In this document: piece after piece, positions 7,893 to 16,430 of the stretch
Position numbering within the stretch: the first letter of the stretch is position 1
Layout of the letters: every line of letters begins with the position of its first letter
NCBI GenBank assembly: GCA_018262235.1
Contig: JAGTRY010000009.1
Span: forward strand, 1-64,000
From: Pseudomonadota bacterium
GTDB taxonomy: Bacteria > Pseudomonadota > Gammaproteobacteria > Burkholderiales > Rhodocyclaceae
DNA: 64,000 bases
Direction of reading: 5' to 3'
Translations under genes and position numbers: made by a program
Notes under the pieces: model-generated
The model's database searches: none
What the model was told of the DNA's origin: nothing
Seen by the model: only the letters and a program-made list of their open reading frames with translations

Positions 7893-9749
7893 ATGAAGAA
7901 AATCCTGCTGTGCTTGCTGTGCGTGCCCCTGCTGGCCTGGGCGGATGAATCTCCGGCGCCTGAAACGGGCCACTCGAAAATGGTCCGGCTCGTCCAGCGG
8001 ATCCGGGTGGCGGATGATTTCAGCTATGACCGGGAGGTCGACAGCGAATACAAGGTCTTCACCGAACAGGGCGCGCGTCAGGAAGGGCGTATTCCGGTCT
8101 CATACAGCAAGGCTTTCAGCGAGATGGAGGTCGTTCTGGCGGAAACCATCAAGGCGGATGGCCGACACATACCGGTGCCGCCTTCCGGGATTGCACGCCA
8201 GAGCGGTAGCCTGGGCCTCTATACGCAGAAGGATCTGGAGATCATCAACCTGGCCCTGCCGGATTTCGCAGCGGGTGATTCGGCGCACATGATCCTGCGC
8301 TCGCGCAACAAGCCCTTGTTTCCGGGCAGTTTCTCGTTTGCCTATGCGCCCAAGCAGACGCTCGTACAGGACAGCACCGAGATCCAGCTGGATGTCCCCG
8401 CCAAGCTGGCACTGCAACTGGATGTGGTCGGGTTCAAAAAGGTCCAGGACGAGGTGGTGGACGGTCGCCACAAGCTGAGCTGGCGTTTTAACCAGGCCGT
8501 TGCCGAGACCACCGAGACCCAGCAGACCGATGCGCGCATCAGCCAGCCCCACGTGTGGATCAGCAGCTTTGCCTCCTGGGACGCGATGGCTGCGATGTAT
8601 CGCGAGCTGTACCTGCCCCAGGCCACGGTGACACCCGAGATCGAGGCTCTGGCCAAAGAACTCACGGCGGGCGCCGAGAGTGATCGCGACAAAGCCCGGC
8701 GGCTCTACGACTGGGTGCGCAAGAACATCCGCTACATCGCGATCTACGCCGGACTGGAAGGCTGGGTGCCGCATCCGGCGAGCCAGGTGCTGGCCGATCG
8801 CTTTGGCGACTGCAAGGATCACGCAGTGCTGCTCAACACCTTGCTCAAGGTCGTCGGCATCGAAGCTGTGCCGGTACTGATCCAGGCCGATCTGGTGAAT
8901 TACCGGTTGCCGGGTGTGGCGGCACCGCAGCAATTCTTCAACCACATGATCAGCTATCTGCCCGGGATGGATCTGTATCTGGATTCCACGTCGGTTTCTA
9001 CCGAATTTGGCCGGCTGCCCGATGGTGATCAGGGCAAAGAAGTGCTGCGAGCCGGACTGGCCAGGGCGGTCGGCACGACGCCAGCAAGCCAGGCCGAAAA
9101 CCGCCAGAGCAAGCGCACGAGCAAGATCCTGATCAATGCCGACGGTTCCGCCAGCGTGACCACCACCCTGTGGTTCTCCGGCGATTTCCTGGGCTGGTAC
9201 GAGCAGTTCCGCCAGAGCATCGGGAAGGGCAAGGAAAACACCTGGGCCGCGCAGCAACTCGGTGCGCAGAAGAAGCGCGGCCGGGCCAGCCTCAAGTGGT
9301 TGCCGGAAACCAATGGCTGGCGCGGGATGGTCATCACGCAAACCGTCGAGAACTATCTGCCCGATGGCGAGATCGGCCTGCTCGACTTTGGCCATGTCTA
9401 TGTCGGCACGGCTTCCATCTTCCCGGTACTGGATCTGTTCGAAAGCCGGAGCCGCAAAAGCAGCTTCAACTGCATGGCGATGGATGTCAGTGACACGGTG
9501 GAGATCACCCTGCCGGACAACCTCAAGCTGCTACGCCTGCCGCGCAGCCAGAAACTGAGCAGCGATGTGGCCCGCCTGCAGGTCGAGTATGCCGACAAGG
9601 GCGGGCGCTACACCATGCAGCGCTCATTCCACTGGGAGCCGGATCGTGCCGGGAGCTGTCAGGCAAGCGATTGGGATGCCTGGCAGCAATCCATGCGCCA
9701 GATGCGCAGCGCGGCGAAGAGCGCGGTGCTGGCCTACGAACGCAACTGA
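7893..9749 (+). CDS. DUF3857 and transglutaminase-like domain protein, exported
   Basis: A 618-residue protein with an N-terminal signal peptide (MKKILLCLLCVPLLAWA). Residues about 30-250 match the DUF3857 beta-sandwich; residues about 255-370 are a transglutaminase/cysteine-protease fold with Cys307 in GDCKDHAVLL, His in NHMISYL and Asp in YLDST, the expected Cys-His-Asp triad. The C-terminal third (about 400-600) is a beta-rich region common to this group. It probably acts in the periplasm; substrates of this family are largely unknown. It is divergent from pbpC with a 196-base gap that must hold both promoters. Its stop is directly abutted by the cca gene fragment described at 9748-9812. 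Confidence 0.88.
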   Translation: MKKILLCLLCVPLLAWADESPAPETGHSKMVRLVQRIRVADDFSYDREVDSEYKVFTEQGARQEGRIPVSYSKAFSEMEVVLAETIKADGRHIPVPPSGIARQSGSLGLYTQKDLEIINLALPDFAAGDSAHMILRSRNKPLFPGSFSFAYAPKQTLVQDSTEIQLDVPAKLALQLDVVGFKKVQDEVVDGRHKLSWRFNQAVAETTETQQTDARISQPHVWISSFASWDAMAAMYRELYLPQATVTPEIEALAKELTAGAESDRDKARRLYDWVRKNIRYIAIYAGLEGWVPHPASQVLADRFGDCKDHAVLLNTLLKVVGIEAVPVLIQADLVNYRLPGVAAPQQFFNHMISYLPGMDLYLDSTSVSTEFGRLPDGDQGKEVLRAGLARAVGTTPASQAENRQSKRTSKILINADGSASVTTTLWFSGDFLGWYEQFRQSIGKGKENTWAAQQLGAQKKRGRASLKWLPETNGWRGMVITQTVENYLPDGEIGLLDFGHVYVGTASIFPVLDLFESRSRKSSFNCMAMDVSDTVEITLPDNLKLLRLPRSQKLSSDVARLQVEYADKGGRYTMQRSFHWEPDRAGSCQASDWDAWQQSMRQMRSAAKSAVLAYERN

Positions 9750-9812
9750 GCTCGGCGGCAATCGCACCGGCATCCACCTGCGGAAGGCAGCGAGCAAGGT
9801 GCGCCAGAGCAG
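9748..9812 (-). pseudogene. Decayed fragment of the 3' part of cca
   Basis: About 65 bases align with 11525-11591 inside the intact cca gene with only a handful of substitutions and a one-base indel (shared blocks include GGCGGCAATCGC, CCGGCATCCAC and AGCAAGGTG, GCCAGAGC). The fragment is in the same orientation as cca. It is far too short to function and carries an indel that shifts the frame. Together with intact cca it brackets the AT-rich genes at 10024-11391, which suggests that this block was inserted at, or by recombination across, the cca end. Confidence 0.8.
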
Positions 9813-9919
9813 GTCTGAGCAGATTGCCGGAGCAGGCAAGCTCTGGCATTAGCAGCGCATTTTTCTTGCGCAATCTGCGAACGAATTTTTCGGGGAAAAT
9901 GCTCAGAATTTTTTGATGA

Positions 9920-9950
9920 TTGACGCATTGCATCAATAAGCGCCTAGAAT
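9920..9950 (+). promoter_or_regulatory. Candidate promoter of the 10024 gene
   Basis: TTGACG (9920-9925) and TAGAAT (9945-9950) resemble sigma-70 elements, though the 19-base spacer is long. The surrounding DNA is AT-rich. The start codon at 10024 is about 65 bases downstream. Confidence 0.35.
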
Positions 9951-10023
9951 TTGTATGGACCTTCATGTGGTTTGAGTATGCGAATCAATCATGACGTCGG
10001 GGTCAATACAAAACGGGGGAAAT

Positions 10024-11040
10024 ATGAAGTTAAGAAACAGGATGCTGGCAATTTTTGCAGCAGCAAGCGTCGTGCTCTCCGGAGCTGCGCAAGCCGCGCT
10101 GACGTTCTATACGGATGGCGACATCATGTTTGTTCACGGTAAGGCGGAAAAAGGAGACGCAGATAAGCTAAAGGAAAGGCTGGTGCCTGCGATCAAAACC
10201 GTCGTCTTGCGTAGCCCAACCGGTATGGACTGGGATATTGCGACGGCACTTGGCAAGCAGATCGAAAAAGCGGAAGTCACCACTGTCGTTCATGGCGGAT
10301 GTTACGAGCTGGTTTGTCCCGCGATGTTTTTATCTGGGAAGCAAAGGCTCTTTAGTGGAACGAGTCGTCTAGAAACCCATTGGGTGTCTTTGTATATCGG
10401 AGAAAATACGTTTGTACTGAAAGACACGACGACAAAATTATCTGACATTCATGCATGGTGGCAAAACCACACAAAGCTGAGTGGTCGTGATGTTTCCGTC
10501 TACAGGGAGTCTTTCTTTTCCGTCCTTCCAAACTCGGCACCGATGGATAGAAAAGTCTTTTTCCCTATCCAAGCGAAGTATCAAAACGGCAATGTCATTC
10601 ATTGTTCAGGTGCAGCAAAGTCACAGCAATTTATTGATTGCATGCCGGTGCCGGATGCCTCTGCGCTGAGTAAAGGCATCATCACATCCGCGGACCTTTT
10701 CACAGATCCTCGCCTGAAAGAACCTCAAGATACGCCAGCCCCTGCACCGACAGGCTTTGCCAAACTTGACGCAATTGATGCGGTTCCAGTCGGGGATAAC
10801 TGTAAAGAAATCTACAAAGATTTCTTGAAGCAACCGTCGCCGCGTGCGTTTTACGTCAATGATTCAAAGGGCTGTGGCTGGCAAAATGCGCAGTCTTTTA
10901 CGCCGAACAAATCTGCGCTCAGCAGATGCAAGCAGGCTCGTCCAAATGGGGAGTGCAGACTGTATGCCGTTGATGATCAAGTCGTGTTCACGCCTTTCGA
11001 TAAGCCTTTACCGACAGCCGCCGATGTCGTGCTGCCATAA
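10024..11040 (+). CDS. Exported protein with degenerate ClpP-like (COG3904-type) domain
   Basis: A 338-residue protein with a clear signal peptide (cleavage after AQA, about residue 23) and a GGGGGA ribosome site. Residues about 25-130 follow the pattern of periplasmic ClpP/crotonase-like proteins (VVLRSPTG...ALGKQIEKAEVTTVVHGGCYELVCPAMFLSG), but the usual GG and the catalytic Ser between the two cysteines are not seen, so I expect no protease activity. The C-terminal third (CKEIYKDFLKQPSPRAFYVN...GCGWQNA...CRLYAVDDQVVF) looks like a small Cys-containing domain found repeatedly in exported proteins. Base composition and codon use are AT-richer than the neighbours, suggesting transfer. The stop TAA at 11038 is followed in the same frame by a further homologous-looking open stretch, so this may be the front part of a longer protein. 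Confidence 0.65.
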   Translation: MKLRNRMLAIFAAASVVLSGAAQAALTFYTDGDIMFVHGKAEKGDADKLKERLVPAIKTVVLRSPTGMDWDIATALGKQIEKAEVTTVVHGGCYELVCPAMFLSGKQRLFSGTSRLETHWVSLYIGENTFVLKDTTTKLSDIHAWWQNHTKLSGRDVSVYRESFFSVLPNSAPMDRKVFFPIQAKYQNGNVIHCSGAAKSQQFIDCMPVPDASALSKGIITSADLFTDPRLKEPQDTPAPAPTGFAKLDAIDAVPVGDNCKEIYKDFLKQPSPRAFYVNDSKGCGWQNAQSFTPNKSALSRCKQARPNGECRLYAVDDQVVFTPFDKPLPTAADVVLP

Positions 11041-11391
11041 AATGCCGGCTCGGCCTTGTCGGGCAAGCATCTGAGCGTGTTGATTGCACGGAATGCCAGC
11101 AAGGAAGACGGTCCAAGTGGCGTTTCTGACAAATTCACCGTTGAAGGCAAACTGGTGGCTTACCTGACGATCAAATGGGATGCCACTGACGCGTTGCCGA
11201 GCCAGCAAGAGCTTGAAGTGCGCTGGTTCAATGGCGACAAGCAAGTCAGCGCGCAGAAACAGATCGTTGATTTGAGCGCGTCTCCGCAACGCGTCTGGGT
11301 TTCCACGCTGGCGGCAGATATCGGTGTTGGGAAGGGAGCGGGTAAGGTATTGATTGGCAGCAAGCCCTTCAGCATTGCAGAAAAACTTTAA
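11041..11391 (+). pseudogene. In-frame continuation of the 10024 gene after a TAA stop
   Basis: The codons after the TAA at 11038-11040 stay open in the same frame for 116 residues (NAGSALSGKHLSVLIARNAS to IAEKL, stop 11389-11391). It has no ribosome site or ATG; the only possible start is TTG at 11056. The content (alternating hydrophobic strands, WFNGDKQVS, VWVSTLAADIG) looks like a compact beta-sandwich domain. The simplest reading is one gene split by a nonsense mutation; stop-codon read-through, or a separate TTG-started gene, are alternatives. Confidence 0.55.
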
Positions 11392-11411
11392 TCAGGCTCA
11401 GTAAGATCAGG

Positions 11412-11437
11412 AAAAGGCTGCGGTGACGCAGCCTTTT
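11412..11437. terminator. Bidirectional terminator between convergent genes
   Basis: Perfect 11-base arms AAAAGGCTGCG and CGCAGCCTTTT around a GTGA loop. It serves the plus-strand gene ending at 11391 and, read in reverse, cca ending at 11441. Confidence 0.9.
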
Positions 11438-11440
11438 CAT

Positions 11441-12679
11441 TTACGAGAGTGAGCGCCCGAGCGCAGCAGCCACGGCCGCAACGCGGGCGGCGTGGATGCG
11501 TTCGGGGATCTGGCGTTTGTCGCTGAGCCCGGCGGCAATCGCGCCGGCATCCACTCCGCGGAAGGCGGCGAGCAAGGTGTGCCAGAGCGGGGTGTGGCGG
11601 TCTTCGCGGGTCTCGAAACCGGGACGGCCGTGGAAATCACAGGCGGCTGCGACGAGCAGCCCTTCGAAGCGCTCCGGCCGGCGCAGGGCATCGCAACGTT
11701 CGAGAATTTTCGTGATGGTGTCGGCACGCATCTCATCGAGCTTGTGGATGTTGCCGTGCTCGCGCGCGGTGAGGAGCGCCAGCTCGCGGCAATCCACCGG
11801 CACTTTCAGGCGTTCGCAGGCGGCCTCGACAAGTGGCACGCCAAGCGCTTCGTGGCCGTAGTGGTGCGGCCAGTTGTCGCGTGGCGTGGCGCCCTTGCCG
11901 AGGTCGTGCATTAGGGCTGACCAGCGTACCGGTAGCGGTGCGTTGCGCAGTGCGGCCTGATCGATGACCAGCAACTGGTGCAGGCCCGCGTCGATCTCGG
12001 GATGATGTTTTTCCGGCTGGGGCACGCCGAACAGGGCGTCGAGCTCGGGCAGGATGCGCGCCAGCGCGCCGCATTCGTGCAGCACTTCGATCATGCGCGA
12101 AGGCTTGGCCTGCATCAGGCCGCGCGAGATTTCCTGCCAGACGCGTTCCGGCACCAGATGATCCACCTCGCCGGCTGCGACCATGCCGCGCATCAATTCC
12201 AGTGTTTCCGGGGCGAGGCTGAAGTCGCTGAAGCGTGCCGCGAAACGCGCGACGCGCAGGATCCTCACCGGGTCTTCGGCAAACGCCGGGCTGACGTGGC
12301 GGAAAATCCGCGCCGCGAGGTCGCGCTGGCCGCCGTAGGGGTCGATCAGCTGGCCGTCTTCGGCCTGGGCGATGGCGTTGATGGTCAGGTCGCGGCGGAT
12401 CAGGTCTTCTTCCAGGGTGACATTTGCATCGGTGTGGAAGACGAAGCCCTTGTAGCCCGGCGCGGTCTTGCGCTCGGTGCGGGCGAGCGCGTATTCCTCA
12501 TGGCTGTGCGGATGGAGGAAGACCGGGAAGTCCTTGCCGACCGGCTTGAATCCGGCGGCGAGCATGTCCTCCGGCGTGGCGCCGGTGACGACCCAGTCGC
12601 GGTCCTGTACCGGCAGGCCGAGCAAGCGGTCGCGCACCGCGCCGCCGACGATGTAGGTGTGTCCGCGCATGCGGGTCAT
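11441..12679 (-). CDS. cca: Multifunctional CCA protein (tRNA nucleotidyltransferase with HD domain)
   Basis: A 412-residue class II CCA-adding enzyme that adds or repairs the 3' CCA of tRNA. The nucleotidyltransferase core shows [20 protein letters not shown] (glycine loop and metal-binding DxD), then [15 protein letters not shown] and [12 protein letters not shown]. The C-terminal half has the HD phosphohydrolase motif ([14 protein letters not shown]), so it belongs to the multifunctional gamma/beta form. The annotated start overlaps the AsmA stop by four bases (ATGA); an ATG at 12670 is also possible since homologues often start just before YIVGGAVRD. Part of its 3' end is duplicated at 9748-9812. 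Confidence 0.95.
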   Translation of the reverse strand: MTRMRGHTYIVGGAVRDRLLGLPVQDRDWVVTGATPEDMLAAGFKPVGKDFPVFLHPHSHEEYALARTERKTAPGYKGFVFHTDANVTLEEDLIRRDLTINAIAQAEDGQLIDPYGGQRDLAARIFRHVSPAFAEDPVRILRVARFAARFSDFSLAPETLELMRGMVAAGEVDHLVPERVWQEISRGLMQAKPSRMIEVLHECGALARILPELDALFGVPQPEKHHPEIDAGLHQLLVIDQAALRNAPLPVRWSALMHDLGKGATPRDNWPHHYGHEALGVPLVEAACERLKVPVDCRELALLTAREHGNIHKLDEMRADTITKILERCDALRRPERFEGLLVAAACDFHGRPGFETREDRHTPLWHTLLAAFRGVDAGAIAAGLSDKRQIPERIHAARVAAVAAALGRSLS

Positions 12680-14871
12680 TTTCTGGTTGTGGCCGCTGCC
12701 GGCCTGGTTGTCGGGACGGCGGAGCCGGGTTCGTAGCGCACATCCGGGCGCAAGCGTGGCCCCTTCAGGCGCAAGGTCAGGGGCTTGCCGCGCAGGCTGA
12801 CCAGATCCTTGGCGGACATGCTGGTAATGCCGGGCAGCAGGCTGGCGCTCAGGTGGAAATCCAGTTCGTCCTGCAGCAGGCTGGCACTGCCGGAACCATT
12901 CAGGCTGAGCCAGCTGTTGCGGCTCTGGAAGTTTTCGGCCTGCAGTTTTCCGTCGGCAAACACGAAACGGCTGCTGGTCGTTCCCAGTTCGGTGGTTTCT
13001 GCCTCCGTGGGGGTACGCGCCGATTGCTTGCCGGCTTCGATGGCCGGGCGGAATTCGCGCAGGCTGCGCACCAGATCGACGCCACGGATGGCGCTGTTCG
13101 CCAGGGTCCAGCGGACGGCGCCGTTCAGCGCGGCGAGCGGAGATTGCCCTGCGGCGAGCTGGGTCGAGAATTTGTACGATCCGCTCAGGCGACCACTGAG
13201 CGGGATCGGCAGGCCGCCTTCAAGCGCCAGGCGTTCAAATGCCAGATCCTTGCCATCGCCCTGAAGACTGATCCGTCCGCTGCTGCTTTCGGCGGAGAAA
13301 TCCCCGCCAAGCTGGCCACCATAAAGCATGGCAACAAACCCGGTGGCGCTGAGCTTGCCCTTGTCTACCGTGAGCGGGGTCTGCAGGCTGGTGACGTGCA
13401 GGCCGGCGATGCGCAGGTCGCCCAGCTTGAGTTTCCCCGTGAGGGTATGTTTGCCCAGATCCGGTAGCCCCAGCGGGGGCTGCTTCGCGCCGGGGCGGGT
13501 CTCGGCCAGCAGGCGATCCACATCAAGGTGATTGGCGCCGAGTTCGAAGCGCCCGTTCAAGGGCCAGAGTTGCTGGAGCTGCGCTTGCAGATGCAGCTTG
13601 TCTTCTCCCAGATAGCCATCGAGCAAGGCATCGGTGCCGCCGTTCGCGCGCCATTGCAACTGCCCGCTCAGCGCCATGCGGGCGGTCGGGGTGTGCAGGC
13701 GCGGATGCTGCACGGCGATATCGCCCTGAATCTTGCCCAGCCGCAATGTGCTGTTCTGCACATCGGCCTCCAGCGTGCCGGTCAGTTTGCCTTGCGAACC
13801 ACGCTCGGTGCCGTTCTGGTGTTGCCAGGAGAAGTTGAGCAGCGGGCTGCTGAAACCGTTGGGGGTTTCGAGCAATTGGGGCAAGGCCAGCTTCAGATCG
13901 GTCTGGGCGCCGACCGCGCGCAGGGTCAGCTGGGCGTCCAGCTTCTCCCCCTGCAGGCGCGAGGATTGCCAGCCCAGGCGCGGGATGCTGGCCTGCAGAC
14001 TCACGGCTTGCGGTCCGGACGCGCCTTGCAGCTTGATGCTCAGGCTGTCAACCAGGCCCTTGGCGCCACTGTCCGCCCAGTTCAGGCGGGTGCCGACGAT
14101 CTGCGCGCTGGCGCCCTGCAGGCCGCTGCTGTTGCCTTCCAGCTGCAGGTTCAGATTATCCAGGCTGCCGGCTTCCAGGCGATCACCCAGGGTGTAATGG
14201 GTGCGCCCCTTGAAGTGGAAATCGCTGTCATGGGCGGGATCCACCCACTGGCCTTGCCAGTCGAGTTCGCCCGGCGTGTTCTGGTTCAAGTCTGCGGCTT
14301 TGACCGAAAAATCCCGCCACTCGAATTTGAGCTCATTCCGGGCGTCGTCGATGTGGAGGGTCGATTCGAGCAGCTGGATGGAGTCTGGATGAACCGGCCA
14401 GGGCAATTCCGGCGCATCCGCTGCGGGGGCCGCCAGCAGGTTGGCCAGATTCCATTCGCCGCTGCGCGTGCGGCTCAGGTGTGCATCCAGACCGGTGATG
14501 CGGATGCGTTTGACTTCCGGATGGCGCAACAGCAAGGGCAGCGGCGCCAGATCCAGGCGTACCAGTTCGGCGCTGGCAAAGGTCTCGGGACGCCCGGCTT
14601 CGGTCAGGCTGGCCTGGCGCAGCAGCAAGGCTGGCCTTGGCCAGATCCGCAATTGCGGATCCGCGCCCAGCACGAGGGTGCGCTGGTAACGATCCTTGAA
14701 ATGCTGGGTAAGCGTGGTCGCGGTCTGTTCAGCATCAAAGCTGACCCACACCAGCAACGCCAGCGCTGCCACCACGGCAACCAGTCCGCCGAGGAGGAAG
14801 CCCAGCACGCGCAAAACCACTGCCAATCGGATCTTCAAGCCATCCGCTCCGGAGGAGGAAGCGGCGATCAT
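12676..14871 (-). CDS. AsmA family protein
   Basis: A 731-residue inner-membrane-anchored periplasmic protein: one transmembrane helix (about 18-42), an AsmA N-terminal motif region ([36 protein letters not shown]) and a C-terminal AsmA module ([28 protein letters not shown] ... [12 protein letters not shown]). AsmA-like proteins are long beta-groove proteins thought to move or organise phospholipid between membranes; that role is family knowledge. It overlaps the downstream cca gene by four bases, so the two are translated together. The 202-base gap to the divergent mscL must contain its promoter. Confidence 0.9.
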   Translation of the reverse strand: MIAASSSGADGLKIRLAVVLRVLGFLLGGLVAVVAALALLVWVSFDAEQTATTLTQHFKDRYQRTLVLGADPQLRIWPRPALLLRQASLTEAGRPETFASAELVRLDLAPLPLLLRHPEVKRIRITGLDAHLSRTRSGEWNLANLLAAPAADAPELPWPVHPDSIQLLESTLHIDDARNELKFEWRDFSVKAADLNQNTPGELDWQGQWVDPAHDSDFHFKGRTHYTLGDRLEAGSLDNLNLQLEGNSSGLQGASAQIVGTRLNWADSGAKGLVDSLSIKLQGASGPQAVSLQASIPRLGWQSSRLQGEKLDAQLTLRAVGAQTDLKLALPQLLETPNGFSSPLLNFSWQHQNGTERGSQGKLTGTLEADVQNSTLRLGKIQGDIAVQHPRLHTPTARMALSGQLQWRANGGTDALLDGYLGEDKLHLQAQLQQLWPLNGRFELGANHLDVDRLLAETRPGAKQPPLGLPDLGKHTLTGKLKLGDLRIAGLHVTSLQTPLTVDKGKLSATGFVAMLYGGQLGGDFSAESSSGRISLQGDGKDLAFERLALEGGLPIPLSGRLSGSYKFSTQLAAGQSPLAALNGAVRWTLANSAIRGVDLVRSLREFRPAIEAGKQSARTPTEAETTELGTTSSRFVFADGKLQAENFQSRNSWLSLNGSGSASLLQDELDFHLSASLLPGITSMSAKDLVSLRGKPLTLRLKGPRLRPDVRYEPGSAVPTTRPAAATTRK

Positions 14872-15073
14872 ACCCCAGCAGGCCTGACAGGTTCCTGACG
14901 CAGGTCGGTTCCAGAGCGGATGGAGGCGGTGCAGGCCCGGCGAGGCGTCGTACCGGGGAAGGGAAAATGTGGCAGAGTATGGCGCGGCTTGATCGGTACA
15001 GGCTTTTGGCTCGACACTTGCTGCATGCCGGAGGGGTTCCGGCCTTCACGCCATTCTGGAAACGGGGGATTAC

Positions 15074-15511
15074 ATGAGTTTCATCAGCGAATTCAAAGAG
15101 TTTGCACTCAAGGGCAATGTTGTCGATCTGGCCGTCGGTGTGATCATCGGTGGCGCCTTCGGCAAGATCGTTGATTCGATGGTCAATGATGTGATCATGC
15201 CTGTCGTTGGCGCCGTGGTCGGCAAGATCGATTTCTCGAATCTTTATGTGGTGCTCGGAACCATTCCGGCCGGGGTGGAAAACAATCTGGCTGCACTCAA
15301 GAAAGCCGGCATTCCGGTGCTCGCCTATGGCAGCTTCATCACCATCGCACTCAACTTCGCGATTTTGGCCCTGGTGATCTTCGTCATGATCAAGCAGATC
15401 AATCGCCTCAAACGTGAAGCGCCAGCCGCGCCAGCCGCGCCGGCAGCGGCACCGGTGACGCCGGAAGACGTGGTGCTGCTGCGTGAGATCCGGGATGCGC
15501 TGAAGAAATAA
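15074..15511 (+). CDS. mscL: Large-conductance mechanosensitive channel
   Basis: A 145-residue MscL. The N-terminal amphipathic helix and pore-lining TM1 ([37 protein letters not shown]) are highly typical; a periplasmic loop follows, then TM2 ([25 protein letters not shown]), an Ala/Pro linker and a C-terminal helix bundle segment ([15 protein letters not shown]). It opens on osmotic downshock to release solutes. Ribosome site GGGGGA about 5 bases upstream. Single-gene transcript with a strong terminator after it. Confidence 0.97.
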   Translation: MSFISEFKEFALKGNVVDLAVGVIIGGAFGKIVDSMVNDVIMPVVGAVVGKIDFSNLYVVLGTIPAGVENNLAALKKAGIPVLAYGSFITIALNFAILALVIFVMIKQINRLKREAPAAPAAPAAAPVTPEDVVLLREIRDALKK

Positions 15512-15531
15512 GCCCGCGCGTTATTCCTGCC

Positions 15532-15560
15532 AGAAGGCCGCACAGCAATGCGGCCTTTTG
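15532..15560 (+). terminator. Terminator of mscL
   Basis: AAGGCCGCA-CAGCAA-TGCGGCCTT followed by TT. The inverted repeat starts about 20 bases after the mscL stop and may also end transcription from the regulator gene running the other way. Confidence 0.85.
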
Positions 15561-15590
15561 CTTTTCATGCACGCTCTGGCCGGGCGTGCT

Positions 15591-16310
15591 TCACGCCGCG
15601 TGTGAGGTCGGGGATTCCAGTTCCGTCAGATCCACCCGTTCGAGGCGGTAGCCGAAATTGTAGGTGGGGACCAGGCGGAAGCCGTTTTCGGGCTTCAGGT
15701 TCAGCTTGCTGCGTACGCGCGAGATGTGGGTATCCACGGTGCGGGTGGCGAGATCCGGATTGCGGCCCCAGACCGCTTCGAGCAGGTGGCCGCGCGAGAG
15801 CAGCCGTCCGAGATTGCGGAACATGAAGGCCGCCAGATCGAATTCCTTCTCGGTCAGCTCCAGGGCTTCACCGTTGAACAGGATGCGCTTTTTGGCGTTG
15901 TCGATGAGGTAGGGTGGCAGTTCCAGGCTGGCTTCCGCCTCGCGGGGTTTGCTCCGCCGCAGCACGGCTTCGATGCGGGACATGAGGATGCGCTGGCTCA
16001 CCGGTTTGATGATGAAATCATCGGCGCCAGCGGCCAGGCCTGCCACGATGTCGTCCTCGGCCTCGCGTGCGGTGATGAAGATGGCGGGCGTGTTGTCGTG
16101 GCGCTCGTCGCGTAGCCAGCGCAGGAAAGCGTCGCCGGAGATGTCCGGCATCATCCAGTCGAGCAGGTACAGATCCACGCTTTCGCGGACGCAGAAGCGC
16201 TGCAGGTCACGGGTCAGTACGAAGCCGTGGACGTCATGCCCGGCCGCACGCAGCCAGGCGCAGACCAGGGTGGATTGGGTCAGGTTGTCTTCGAGCAGGA
16301 CGATGCGCAT
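15591..16310 (-). CDS. OmpR-type response regulator (last gene of the CHASE2/FecR cluster)
   Basis: A 239-residue two-domain regulator. The receiver has the acidic pocket E7/D8, phospho-acceptor D51 (LYLLDWMMPD) and K102 (IIKPV), all intact. The C-terminal winged helix reads LELTEKEFDLAAFMFRNLGRLLSRGHLLEAVWGR...TVDTHISRVRSKL...YNFGYRL. The start at 16310 has GGGAGTG upstream; a longer frame to 16382 has no homologous N-terminus. It closely resembles the regulator at 20437-21150 in both domains, with D51 and K102 at identical positions. It lies downstream of the histidine kinase, separated by 120 bases, so it may be read from the same transcript or have its own promoter. Confidence 0.93.
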   Translation of the reverse strand: MRIVLLEDNLTQSTLVCAWLRAAGHDVHGFVLTRDLQRFCVRESVDLYLLDWMMPDISGDAFLRWLRDERHDNTPAIFITAREAEDDIVAGLAAGADDFIIKPVSQRILMSRIEAVLRRSKPREAEASLELPPYLIDNAKKRILFNGEALELTEKEFDLAAFMFRNLGRLLSRGHLLEAVWGRNPDLATRTVDTHISRVRSKLNLKPENGFRLVPTYNFGYRLERVDLTELESPTSHAA

Positions 16311-16430
16311 GCTGCACTCCCGGAGCGGTCGGTGGGATGACCAAGGGGCTGCGGCGGATGGCCGGCAGAACCTCAATTGCAATATTTTGATTCTTCACCT
16401 TTGCAATCACGGCAGTTTGCCTGCCGGACT

